Assembly (NCBI RefSeq): GCF_022965805.1
Contig: NC_133108.1
Location: 43,780,051-43,844,050 of the forward strand
Origin: Primulina eburnea
Taxonomy: Eukaryota > Streptophyta > Magnoliopsida > Lamiales > Gesneriaceae
Length of the DNA stretch: 64,000 bases
Direction of reading: 5' to 3'
Of this stretch, positions 51,232 through 63,306 are shown one piece after another. Position 1 is the first letter of the stretch; each line of letters starts with the position of its first letter. The notes below the pieces were generated by a model. It was given only the letters and a program-made list of their open reading frames with translations. It was not told the DNA's origin and did not search any database. A program made the translations under genes and the position numbers.

Positions 51232-54200
51232 ATGCCTAGACAAGCCACAGCAATCCGATCGACCGCCGCCGTGAGAAGGCCAGCGATATGGCCGGAGTCC
51301 TACATCCAAAATCTTTTGAAAAACCCTGAAATACCGTTCGCTTTGGTCTTATTAATCACCGATGCAATCCTCGTTTCTCTCATAATCACCTATGTTCCAT
51401 GTAACTACAATTCGGGCACTTTTCTGACTTACATACATTATATTTTTCATTTTTTGACATTTTTATGCTATATGGGTTTCAGACACAAAGATTGATTGGG
51501 ACGCGTACATGTCTCAGGTTAACTAATCTTGGATATTTAATTTTTTTTTTAAATTTACTTCTATATTATTTTAGGACTTGTAATTTTGGAAGCAAAAGAA
51601 AAGCCTGACAAATTTAGATTTTTTTGCAAATTAATGCTGATAGGTCAGTGGATTTCTTGGAGGAGAAAGAGATTACGGCAAGCTGGAAGGGGATACTGGA
51701 CCCCTGGTGTATCCTGCTGGATTTCTTTATGTATATTCCGCTATTCGTTTTCTTACTGGAGGGGAAGTCTATCCAGCGCAGGTATATATTTTTTTTTTCT
51801 TGTTTTATATCTGCTGATAAAATTGTCTGTTTTTAAATCAGTCATTTTCGGTTTAATATGACTGTTGAATTGTATTTAGAAATCCAAACGATTGTTTCTC
51901 TGAGTGTCATTTGATGAGTCAGTACATACGCTCAGTAAAAATTTGCGTGAATCCGGAGTGTGTACTGAAGTGGCATGCAAGCCCTTTTAGTTTGTTGTCT
52001 TTATGTTGAATGAGAAATTCCACTCGTCTGACTAAGGTGATTAGTGCCACACTGCCACCCGTTTATTTATTTCAGTTGTCGCACTTAACTTTTATAGTTT
52101 CGAATCTCATACAATCTTGTGATTGCAGATTTTATTTGGCTTTATGTATGTTGTGAATCTTGGACTGGTCTTATTCATTTATTTGAAGACCAACGTGGTA
52201 CAGTAAATTTCTCCTCGATTTCTGATATTTTACTTACTACATTCGTCTGTGTACTACTTTTATCATAAAATAAACTATTTATTTTTTTGTCTTTGTTTGG
52301 TTGAAGTGAAAAATCTAAAAGCAAAGGGAATTTAAAAGAGAATCTCATGCTAGGCATTACACAAATTTGTGAAGTTACGCAATTTAGAATTTTCGGTTCA
52401 TTACTAGTGACCAATTTTTAATGGAGAATGGAATTGGAAAAAATGTGTCTGATTTAGAGTAGATTAATCTTAGGTCCTTCCCTGTGGAATCAATGAATAG
52501 ATTTTACTATGATTACTGGTGTGGGGTGGAGGACTTATGATTTATATCTTCGAAATTTCAAGAATGCTGAACTAAAGCTATCCATAGTCTAAAGTAGTAG
52601 TGTACTTTGTCCCTGACTCGATGGGTGCTGTTATCTTAATCCTGATTTGCAAAATTTAAGCAGTGTATCAGATCTTGATTTCAGATAATTGCTTGCAGCT
52701 TCCTTGGTGGGCTCTTTGCTTGATTTCTCTGTCTAAGAGAGTACACTCCATATTTGTACTTCGATTGTTCAATGACTGTTTTGCCACAACACTTCTCCAT
52801 ACTGCGCTGGTTTCATTTATTTGCCGAAAGTGGCATCTTGGTTTAATTATTTTCAGGTAACATATTTAATCAATTTTTTGCCAGTATTTATGGTGGCAGT
52901 ATTGTCAGTTGCATGGTCATATTTGTTTTGAGCATAAGTTATCATGGTGATATTGCTTAACTAAAACTGTTGCAAGCATTCCTTCTGTTAGCACAGTGGA
53001 GCTGTCTCAGTGAAGATGAATGTGCTCCTTTATGCTCCTCCCTTATTAGTACTCTTGCTGAAGGTGTTTAGCTTTTGATTTTACATTTCTCACGAAGTTC
53101 TAGTATGAGAGTTTACATCTAAAGAAACTCTTAACCCTTGCCTGGAAAACCTTGAACTGCAGGCTATGGATATATTTGGGGTGGTATCTGCTTTATCCGG
53201 TGCGGCACTGGTGCAGGTGCTTGTTATTTAATTATTTAGTTCAGTAACTGTTAATTGTTTAATACTGACTTGAAGGCTTTTAGTCAGCTTAAAATATTTT
53301 TTGGTTGTACTATACTTGTGGGATATTATATTCTTGATTCATCCTTTTGAAGTTCTTAAATTATTTATTTTTGCCCCTTCAACTGTATTTATTGTAAGTC
53401 AATATTATTGAACGAAGGGCTACTTGACAGTGATGATCTGATCAAATTTTTTATCTACTTCTACCACCCCTGGTGGATGATCTGCAGATTCTCCTAGGAC
53501 TACCTTTCATTTTGTCATATCCAGTTGCATACATCTCGAGAGCCTTTAATCTTGGTCGCATCTTCATCCATTTTTGGTACTTCAATTGAATCTTGACAAT
53601 CTTACATATGTGATACCTGATTATTTTAAGTTATCCAGCTTCAGATGTGTAATATATTGTAAAATTTTCCATTCATGGTTAAATTATTCAAAGTTATTTG
53701 TTTAAACTATACAGATCAAAGGACTTTAGTAACAATTATAGTATCGTTTTGAGTCATGGTGTACATGTAGAATGGACCAGCATTAAACAGAGATGTAGTT
53801 TCCCACAGTTGCCGTCTTCCTCCCCCTAGTCAAACAAGGAGAAGAGAGGACAGAGTATGAAACAAACTGCTGATGTGTATCGTTGTGGTTTTACTTTCCA
53901 ATGATGTTGTATATGAAAATAGCCTCAATGGATCTGAAAAAATGCTGCATACGTCTATCAACGACCTTGCCCGAGCTTTTTACAGATGATTGATTAAAGA
54001 CTATAAGTTTATATGATTGTCTTCAATCTATCTTGTAATTCTGAAAGACATATGACTATATTTATCTGTATTTTACAGGTCTGTTAATTTTAAGTTTGTT
54101 CCAGAACCTATTTTTGTTAGCAGAGGATTTGCGCTGTTTCTATTGGCTGCTCATCTCATTCTGCTTGCAATCTTTGCACAGTATAGATGGTGTAGGTACG

Positions 54201-55587
54201 TACTTATGCCCACCGGTCTAATACTTGGAGTTTAATAGATTTAGAATCAATTGTGCTTGCTGCTTTGATCATGGTTAATAGAGCTATCATCACCACTACC
54301 GTTTCCTGCATCACTAGAACGCCCTAGTAAAGAAGTTCATGAAGTCCATAGTCCACAGGGGTATCAACTGAAAACTTCCATTAAAGCGAAAGAGACTGAT
54401 TATGCTGATATTTACCTAGATTATGATGGAGAATAAACTTGACCAGTCTGTTATACTCTAACTTGGTGTCAGCATGTATTTTAACCGTTCTTTTAAATTG
54501 TGTTTCTTTTCTTTGCTGTTCTCATTTGGTGCAGGCATGAAGGAGGTTTGTCTTCTCTCATTCATTCTAGAATTGTTCAACTGAAGCTTAGAACTGCTTG
54601 TTTGAGTTCTTTTTCACTCCAGCAATTCAATAATTGTTCAACTGTCTTGCCTCTTAAAACTGAACGTAAGCAATAGCTAAGTCAGTTAAATATTTCATTC
54701 CCTTCTTTCAGAGTTCACTTTTATACCTTAGTATGTATCTGCAATTTTACTGGTCCTCCAGATATTGTAACAACTATGTTCGTTGGAAATTTCATTGGGA
54801 TTGTATGTGCACGGTCTCTTCATTATCAGTTCTACTCTTGGTAAGTTCTCCAGTTCTTTTTTCCTTTCAGTATTGGCATGTTATGATGTCAATTTGTGAT
54901 TTTGAGGCTAATGTTTTTAATAACTTGAAAATTTATGCATTTATTCTTAAAATTTGTATATTTATATGTTATTTAATCTATTAATTTTCTTAATATAATT
55001 AAATTATAATAAAAACTAAAAATGTTTTTCCATGCCTAATCTCATACTAAACCTGCTTAAACATGAAACTTGTACATAGAGCTTCGTCACGCTTCACATT
55101 TTTTAGAATTTTGATTATTTTCATGTGATTCCATAATTTCATGCATGGATGTTGTGTATTGTTAGTATCTGCTTCAAAAGTGGCATAGTTTTTTTTTTTT
55201 TTAATGTAAAAGAGGCATAATTTTAGATCCAACTATTATGATTTATGCGCTCTCTCTTAATGCAGGTATTTCTACAGCTTACCATATTTATTGTGGCGAA
55301 CGACATTTCCCACATGGTTACGGTTGGTAACTTGGCCATTAAACTTGTTCCTTATTTTTATGGTGTTTTGATACTGACTCAGGAAAATACTCTTTTGCCG
55401 CAGTTTAATATTGTTCATGGCAGTGGAGTTCTGTTGGAACATCTACCCGTCTAATGTTTACTCATCGTTGTTGCTGCTCTGTGCCCATCTGACTATATTA
55501 GGAGGCCTATGGAAGGCATCACCTGAACACCCTTACATGGCTAATGCAAAACATAGATTAGCAGATCTTGAAAACAAGGCTAGCTGA
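51232..55587 (+). CDS. ALG3: ALG3, Dol-P-Man:Man5GlcNAc2-PP-Dol alpha-1,3-mannosyltransferase
   Basis: ER membrane GT58 (GT-C) glycosyltransferase adding the first dolichol-phosphate-mannose-derived mannose to the lipid-linked N-glycan precursor. 448 residues, 13 exons: 51232-51400, 51483-51517, 51644-51781, 52129-52197, 52699-52856, 52997-53063, 53163-53216, 53488-53576, 54079-54195, 54535-54665, 54762-54840, 55266-55322, 55404-55587 (TGA); all phases close. Family blocks: [12 protein letters not shown], then [60 protein letters not shown] and the C-terminal [13 protein letters not shown]. Many hydrophobic segments. The start is the ATG giving MPRQATAIR. Exon 10 encodes a weakly conserved loop. 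Exon 12 uses donor CG|GTTGG; a second GT four bases on would break the frame. Confidence 0.94.
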
Positions 55588-56985
55588 AAACTACGAGTTC
55601 AACTTATTTCAATTTCGTTTTTATGCAAAAGAAATGGTATGTCTGGTTTTGTTTTGGAATTTTTCTCGATGTTTAATTTAAGGGGGGAAAAATGAGATTT
55701 TAGCTAAAATGTTTTATTATTGTACTAAAAATCTTGACTACCGTTCATCCGTGTGAACCCAATTTCAAAACTTGGAAGAATGTTTGTATGAGGTATGCTT
55801 GCCCCGTAGGAATTTTAAGATACGCGCCACGAAAGGGTTGCTTTAATTGACATATGTATGTTGTAGTTTTAGGCTAACTTCGAGCCATATATCCTACGCC
55901 TGTATTCTGAATATTACCTATTTGCTATTGCATTTACTGGGAAGAGGGAAACACAAGTCGTCGCAACTACCATCTATGTTTAAATATCACATCCGTATAG
56001 AGTAACCAATATGAAAATTCAAAGTAGCATTGATCAGTCCATAGTATTCAAGCTCTTCACACCCACCCCTTTTCACTTCCTACCAAACATGAAATGTGGT
56101 CTGTCTCACTCTCCCCATCATTTTCAGCCTATCTAATCCACATTTGGCTTCATCAAAGTCCTAGGCCTAAAAGTCAAAAGCTTGGTTACCTCATCTATCT
56201 TACCTCCCTCCAAATTTTAGGTCTTCCAGAGAAGATCTCCCTAAGATCGTTCTAAGATTATCTGACTCCGAAATAAAGGATTCTTATCATATCTAAAAGT
56301 AGAGACTGAGTCAAGAGTTCTAGATAAACCCTGGGATCCTTACCGAATTCTGAATTTACCTTCACGTCCATCATGCATCTTTTCCAAATGAAAGCTAGCA
56401 GAGCATATCCTGGTTTTTTGCCCCATAATCCAAGCTCCCAATTTTATTTTATTTTTTTATGGGTATACTCTAAGATCCCAATTGCCAAGAGATATAGAGC
56501 ATAAAGCAGATGGCAACCTTACCACTACTTTGATCAGATCCTGGGGAAAAAATTGACATGAGTTTTGCCAGTGCATTCGTTGACAAATTGATTTGACACT
56601 TCAGGAAAATCAACACAATTCACAAAAAAATGGATAAAATATACAAACAAACTACCTCCTGAAATTTTGTAATTTCACAGCAAATTTGTCAATCGTCCAA
56701 TGGATTTGTGAAAAAAAATATTATAAAAGGCCGAAACAAAAAAACTTACTAATAGCAACAATAATACACAATTTTGGATTTTCTGGTTGAATGTACTCAG
56801 TCAGAAACGAATCTATCAATGGAACTGACGATTAACACATCACATTCACATGAGACAAGTGTACGTATATCAGATCTTTCAAATGCGAAAAATCACAATT
56901 ATTCCCACAATCATACTGTTATCAGATTCATACATACAGGTGTATTGTATATATGGTACGTAAAAGAATAAAAACCGGAAATTGT
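55588..56985. other. ALG3 3' flank and spacer, no gene
   Basis: Convergent 3' flanks of ALG3 and the RALF gene. I see only AT-rich unique-looking sequence without family similarity. Confidence 0.6.
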
Positions 56986-57333
56986 TCAACTCCTGCACCG
57001 TGTGGCGGCGGTGCACGACCGAGAATACGGATTGGCTTGGGCACCTGGGCGGCAGTTGTAGTACGACGCGCCTCTCCTTGAGCACGGCACAGAGTTTGCC
57101 TGAAGCGCGGCGTAGCTAATGTACTTCGTGGTCGCTAATATGCGCCGGTTGACTTCGGAATCCATTTCGAACTCTCCACCTTCGGCCATGCACTCAGCTA
57201 TCGATCCTCGGCAGTTTTCAGGCTTGGAAATCGGTATCAAGCTGAAGTCGCTGCTGGCTTCCGCGGATCGGAGAATCAGAGCCGCCACCAGCACGGCGGA
57301 GAGGAGGAGAGGGATAAGTGGAAATCGCGCCAT
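56986..57333 (-). CDS. RALF preproprotein (RALF1/23/33-type)
   Basis: Rapid alkalinization factor, a secreted signalling peptide perceived by FERONIA-type receptor kinases with LLG co-receptors. Single exon, 115 residues. Residues 1-26 form a signal peptide ending near RSAEA. The propeptide carries the dibasic RRIL site (63-66) for subtilase S1P; the mature peptide would start at A67. It has YISY (71-74), needed for receptor binding in RALF1, and the four invariant cysteines C84, C94, C107, C113 with the block RRGASYYNCRPG. The typical intronless structure and length support a functional gene. Two extra cysteines (C41, C48) lie in the propeptide, as in relatives. Confidence 0.96.
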   Translation of the reverse strand: MARFPLIPLLLSAVLVAALILRSAEASSDFSLIPISKPENCRGSIAECMAEGGEFEMDSEVNRRILATTKYISYAALQANSVPCSRRGASYYNCRPGAQANPYSRSCTAATRCRS

Positions 57334-58417
57334 TGATTTTTTCTTCTAATTATTAACAAATGTATATTACTTTGGGAAACGAGCTATGGAAGCTCGTTTT
57401 AAGTAGTTTGGGCGTTAAAAACTGCCCCTAATATTGTCGTGATTCACCAAATTGCCCTTCATCATTTAAATTTTTTTAATGTAATAATTGCGTGTTTTTA
57501 ATTAAATAATGAAAAAACCTAGTTAAATGAGGAGCTTCTCTTGTGAAGTCAAATGACCAAATGAGGAGAGTGATAAAAATGACAACGAACAGTTGCTTCC
57601 GAGTTTTTTGGAGTTTGGTTCTATAAACAAATTATTCAATATCGTTCGTTAAATTTATCGAATTTGAACATTTTATCGAATCAAGTTCGAACTTAATAAT
57701 ATTCGGATCGTAAGCTTGCAGCTCGAACTCGAGAAATTTGTTGGGCTAGTTCATTGGCCATGAATTTAGCAACATGCGTTGTTTATTTATTACACACGGA
57801 CGTTTTACTGAAAGAGATGACATATGAATACTATAGAATGAGAAATTCTCATTTCAAATTTTCATATATCAGTTGACATTTTAACTAAAAATAATCAAAT
57901 AGTTCGAAAATGAGCACATTTGACTTGCTAAAAAAACGAGTCGAGCTCGAACTAGACTTATTAAATATGATAAACAAGCTATTAATGAACCGATATCGAG
58001 CTATTTTCGAGCTTTGTAATTTTTAAACTATTCGAACTCGAGGAGAAAACGATGAAAATCGTAGATGAAAGTCCCAGAAATCAAAATCTTTTTATTGTCA
58101 AATTTTATTTTAAAAGAAAAAAATTACGATGCATTAATTTCATTTTTCATGGTCTGTCGATCCAACAATATGAAAAATATTATATCCCACTGCGCGCAAT
58201 GCCCGTCGTTGTCTTTGGCGGATGCTTGGGTTAACAGAGTCACGCAACAAAAATGAATTTTAGGAAGAGTTGTGGAAATAATAGCGAAATACCAACTTAA
58301 ATAGATAATTTATTAAAATTTTTTAGATTTATTACGTTGTTAATTTTAATGCCGTAGTTGTGTTTATAATTTTATTGTTTATTTATTTACATCATATTTT
58401 TACTTTAGTTTAGCCCG

Positions 58418-58540
58418 TGTACGGTCTCACGGGCAATTTTGGAGCGGACTTTTTTGGGTACCATTAGTTTTTGTTATGCTAAGAATTTTTTTATGGGATA
58501 TGGTAGGTTGATTAGATGAGATGAGACGTGGACCTACTCT
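58418..58540 (+). mobile_element. MITE, GTGAGAC family, decayed
   Basis: Recognised by ACGGTCTCACGGGCA at the left, TTATGCTAAGA in the core and GGACCTACTCT at the right end, with much of the rest lost. Confidence 0.55.
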
Positions 58541-59494
58541 TAGTTTATTCCTTTTTTACAATCAAGGTTAATTTGATTAATTTAATTATTATAAATCAAC
58601 AATATTTTCAAAAATCAAATTTATAATTTATTTGATTGATAATTAAAAAGTTTAATTCAAGAAACCCAAAAAAAGAAAAAAAAAAGTAGGGGATTACACA
58701 GTTGCTTCATTTTCATTTTTCTTTTGCCTCGTATTCTTTCTTGGTTGGGGTATTGTCACGCCCTGAGCTCGGACTCGCATATGTGTGTGACAGCACAATA
58801 TGACCATATAACAACTAATTTGTATTTGTCACCGTTTTACGAAATTGATTAACCCAAGTTGCTATAGATGTCCACTATAACTCATTTTGAATATTTAATT
58901 TTTACCATATGAAACAAGATGTATAACATGTAGCTAGCACCAACAGTTCCTAATAGTCCGATTACATTCATTGAGTGAATATTACACTTGTTTTATAAGT
59001 TTGATAACTTAATCATATTAAGTTGTAATTGTTAAATTGAATTCTTTAAAATTTAACTAGGCTGTTGAGTTGTATCATAATTAGTATATTTGTTGTCGTC
59101 AATGGTTTAGATATTTGCTAGTTGTGAGAAAACGTGCAGCACCTTGAAATTATAGAGTTAATTCCCTTTACCGATCTTTTATAGACTTACCACAAGTGCC
59201 TTCACACTCTTTAATTATCAATAAAAGAAGTTAACTAATAATGTAAAGAATTTAAAATAACTAGTATGTGAGGCAGAATTAAGGATGCTGTAAGATTCGT
59301 TTGATCGAAGATGAATCGTAACTTGTTGAAAAATTAGATTATAACGAATGACGACGGGGATAATTTTTCATCTGTGGATAAGGTCGAAAGGTCATCAACT
59401 AGCGATCGAGTTTGTGTGAAGTACAATTGCTAATTCAGAATACCGCCATATCCGCACCGGAAAACTTGGTTCCGCGATCGACGATCCAGAATAC

Positions 59495-59560
59495 CGGTAG
59501 GATTGACTCGTCTCACAGATAAAAATTCGTGAGATCGTCTCACAAGAGACCTACTCTAAT
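59495..59560 (+). mobile_element. MITE, GTGAGAC family, right-end fragment
   Basis: Only the right third remains: GGTAGGATTGACTCGTCTCA, then a GTGAGATCGTCTCAC block and GAGACCTACTCT. Confidence 0.6.
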
Positions 59561-60379
59561 TCAGGAGTTACTTGATCAAACACCCATAATCATCCATAAA
59601 TCTTTATGAGTCTATATAAATTGTTTTCTCTCGCATCTAGTATAATAAGACGACGCCTCTGGATATTGTTGAAATAATTATGTGAAACACAATGGGACAG
59701 AAGTGGTGGCTAAAACCAAAACTCTTTTATTATGAACATGTTACATGTTGGTGCTTAGGTAAACCCTCTTAATATTGAAGGAGCTGGTTTTATAGCTAAA
59801 ATAAGTTCTAGTAAATCTTTGATAATTAAAAAAGATAATTAAGAAGATACAAGAATTCAAGTGTGGTTCAAAGAACTCAAGAACATTATAATTCTCATGG
59901 GATCTTCTACATGATATATTTTTCTTCTTTTTTCAATATAGTTAGTACCACATACATATGAGACGTTCTCGCATTTTTGCACTGACTTCTTTTTACCCAT
60001 TTCGTGCTCCGGTTTTTGCTGCGAATGAACCCCGGAGTTCCATGGAGACTTCATGTTCAAGACTTCTTTGGTACAAGTAAAATATATTGATTGTAGCTTC
60101 AAATAACGTAGCCTTAGAGGCAAATTTATAGCAGTGTGATAAACAAAAAGGAGCATTGCTCAGTTAGTGGAGTGGTGAATATGGAGAGAGTCGTTGGCCA
60201 AGTTTAGGCATATTCTTTGCAATTTGTGAGAGAATGGATTGGTGGAATAATTCCCATGTCCGGGACGTTATGATACTGAGACTCAGGTATATTAAATATT
60301 TTCTATATATATGATCATCTATACATCTTAAATTCTTAATTAAATGACTTATAATTTAATAAATGTTTCCTTTTAGTGT

Positions 60380-60455
60380 AGTTCTTTTGTGAGACGGTCT
60401 CACAAATTTTTATCTATGAGACGGATCAACTCTACCGATATTCACAGTTTTTCAA
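60380..60455 (-). mobile_element. MITE, GTGAGAC family, fragment
   Basis: Contains TTGTGAGACGGTCTCACA, then ATGAGACGGATCAACTCTAC and a short core piece; the remainder is missing. Confidence 0.6.
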
Positions 60456-60878
60456 AATAAAATGTTGAAAATCATATTTGCCATTAGCAATTTGTGTTGA
60501 ATCTCGAGAAAAAATGACAAAAGTTGGGTTATAATAAGTTAGCATCACCATAATAAAAATGCAACCTCCTACCTTATCAAAGAAAGATCTTGATATGTCA
60601 ACAATAACAACTCTTACATGTAAGCAAATACCCATTCAAGAATTGCACCAAATTTATTTACTTTAAATTGGCCACACAAACTTTAATTCAACATAAAGTA
60701 TATGTCTACCATCACATTCTTTTACCATTAACGTGATTAAAGCCATTAAAATGAAGTATTTTACCAAACAAGTTAAATACTTCTCTCTTTTCTAAAAGGA
60801 AAACCACCCTTTCTTTCATCATATGGTTTGTCAGGTGATTCACTTTCATTAACAAAACTCTCTTTTACACACATGGAT

Positions 60879-60912
60879 AGAGAAAGAAAAAGAAAAAGAA
60901 AAAGAAAAAAGA
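60879..60912. repeat. AAAAAG microsatellite
   Basis: Several GAAAAA units in tandem. Confidence 0.8.
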
Positions 60913-61229
60913 GAGGGTATACAAAGAGACTTTTGCACCACATCACTTGTTTTTTCTGTGTTAGGTTTGCAGCTTGTTCATATACTTACCTAATTATACA
61001 CGTATATTATATTGATGGCAAAGCCTAATTAAAATGCGGGTCCAACCGGATTAAGAACATGACAAGCAGCAAATTACATTAAACTTATAATATCAAGTAA
61101 TGCATGTTCTTTATCTTTCTATTCTATTACACAATTAAAGTGGTTCAAACACTCTAACTTTACGTTAAATTACATACTAACATCATAATGCATGGCACAT
61201 ATTTGGATTTCGATTCCCACAAGATTCAG

Positions 61230-62360
61230 TCACATTATTGAGCATGCAAATTCGTCGTCGCCATAGTCATTGTAATGATCATCATCTTGAACATTAACAT
61301 CAAACATTGGATAGGCCGGTGGAGGCGACACATAGTAGCACGGGTTCGAGTACACATAAGACTGCATGGGGAAAGGCATGGAATAATATGAATTGTACGT
61401 AGTGAGACCAGGCGGTGCAGTACTGTAACTCATCCCACATTCTGGAGCAGCATAGTGATATTGTGGAAATGAGAAGATTTGCTGACATGAAGGGTTCGGA
61501 TTCATGCGGGCAATGGCCGGCTCGGGAATATCTGTAGGCGGAGGGGATCCACTGCTTGCAGGTGCGGCTGCAACACCGCCACCATTGTCATCCCCTCCAT
61601 TTGTTGATCTGTTTTCCCCTTTTTCCCTTTCTTTTTCTTCTTTGTTCCTCCGCCACCAGCCGAAACTGACTCCTTCAGTCTGCCGCTGCCATTTTCCTCG
61701 ATTGCCGATGCCACTAGTGCACAATCATCAGCAGAGGCGTCATCGTCCTCTTCATTATCTTTATTATAACTAATTTCATCTTTCTTGGCTGGTTTTTTCT
61801 GATCATTGCCACTTTCACCATCTTTGCAATCTTCAGAGTCCTTTTCGCTCTTACTTTTCTTGGACTTTCCGGACTTCTTCCCTTCTTTATCGGGGGCTCC
61901 CGGCCAAATCTCGGCATGTTTTCCCGCCTTGACAAGTTTCTTGATCAATGCTTCGGAATCCACATTCCCTGTTACTAAAACTCTTTGTTGCTTGCAGTCA
62001 ATCTCAATCTTATACACCCCTGATGAAAAAAAGGACATAATAAAAAAACTTAATATAGCTAAATCTAAACATAAATTAAAGCATTTGAAATCAACCACAT
62101 AAAGAAATACACTATTTCGTCACACATTAACCTTCAATATTTTGAAGGACTTTCTTTACTTTCTTCTTGCAGCCTTCACAGTGGATAGACACTCTTAAAC
62201 TCCATGTCTGCATATAATTATTAAGTATAAATAATTGAAAATAATCATAATGAATTATACAGATACAAACATTTGTACATAAGCATCCAACGACTACCTT
62301 CATGTACTTGATCAGGTTTTCGGAGGACTTTTCATCGGCACCAGCAGACGACTTCTCCAT
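61230..62360 (-). CDS. Heavy-metal-associated isoprenylated plant protein (HIPP), one-base deletion
   Basis: HIPP metallochaperone: an HMA domain followed by a disordered Lys-rich region and a C-terminal isoprenylation box. Exons: 62360-62298, 62207-62132, 62019-61230 (TGA). The HMA core is in exon 2 (WSLRVSIHCEGCKKKVKKV), with the metal-binding C-x2-C; the domain finishes in exon 3 (VYKIEIDCKQQRVLVTGNV). Then a Lys/Glu/Asp-rich linker, a Pro/Tyr-rich region (YVSPPPAYP) and the terminal CSIM, a farnesylation CaaX box. Exon lengths sum to 929, one short of a multiple of three: within an A/G run at about 61610-61640 the frame changes from KKGKKGKTDQQ to NRSTNGGDDNGGG. One missing base restores a 309-residue protein. 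Without that, the CaaX box is lost and the product would end in another frame. Either a real mutation or a homopolymer consensus error. Confidence 0.9.
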
Positions 62361-63306
62361 TCTCTTGCGTGTTTAAAGGAGAGTACTTGAGTGGAAGAAG
62401 AAAACAAGTTAATTAAGGGCTCTCTAGGTCTCTTGTGTAATCTTTTGCTAGTGATAAATTTGAAGTACTCGCTGATACTCACCACCTCTTAGGAAGATAT
62501 AAAGCAGCAGCAAACAACAAAAAAGACCGATTTGCCCATCTCAAGCAACAGGCCATGCTGTATGGGTATTACATGTCATCAAAATTTTCATATTTTGGTG
62601 CTCTCGCACTTCAAATGAATTAAAAAAAGAAGAAGTTATTTTCTTACTTTAGTCACTTGCAATACTGCTTTTACAATGACTTCCAGTCTGGGATAATAAC
62701 ATATCACTGAGCTATCTTTTTTACTTTTTGATAAAGAAAAAATAATCAAAATTTGTACAGTGACTACTTTTAGTTGACAGAGACCGCCACCCACACAATA
62801 TTCTTCTGTAGTCTTTCTTTGGACTTTTTTTTATACAAAGGGTTGGAGGAATTTCTTCTCTAATATAACTAATTTTCTGATTTTAATGCAGGTTATAGTA
62901 GAATAAGCTACTCTTGCATAGAGTGTATGATTTTACTTTAAATTTTGAGAAAGAGAAAAGATTAGTATCATTTAAAATAGATTAGCCATAAATTAATGGT
63001 ATGGTGTTTGTCTTCCAACTCCTTAAAAGTGAAGAAATCTTGCACCATTTTACGATTTTAGGCCATGACTAAGCTTGCACCATTTCTAATGGTTTTAGTA
63101 AAATACTTTCGTCAAATATTTTTATATTTGAAAATACGTTATATATCCGCCTCCACAAAAATCCCGCTTCATGACAAATGTTTAATGTTTTTGGTTTTTT
63201 AACATTTTGATAATTTTTTATTTTTTTTATATAATTTATTTAACAAAAACCCGTGTGCATACAATTAATACTTTACAGAGTAAATAATTATCTGACGTGT
63301 TAATAA
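62361..63306. other. HIPP promoter and spacer
   Basis: HIPP upstream region followed by AT-rich sequence. No gene or clear repeat seen. Confidence 0.55.

Larger units (their letters stand above)
57334..61229. other. Long gene-free spacer with decayed repeats
   Basis: RALF promoter (to about 57,500), then repeat remains: a TCGAGCTCGAA-rich stretch (57,620-58,045) typical of decayed hAT-like elements, three decayed or partial GTGAGAC MITEs (about 58418-58540, 59495-59560, 60380-60455), a TGTCACGCCCTGAGC start at 58755 resembling a gypsy LTR end, and an AAAAAG repeat (60879-60912). The frame at 59857-60156 (minus) has no family features and is probably chance. Confidence 0.5.

Noticed and set aside
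59857..60156. 99-codon open frame on the minus strand
   Set aside because: No recognisable domain, no splice partners and low-complexity surroundings; most likely chance, though a small unknown gene cannot be excluded.
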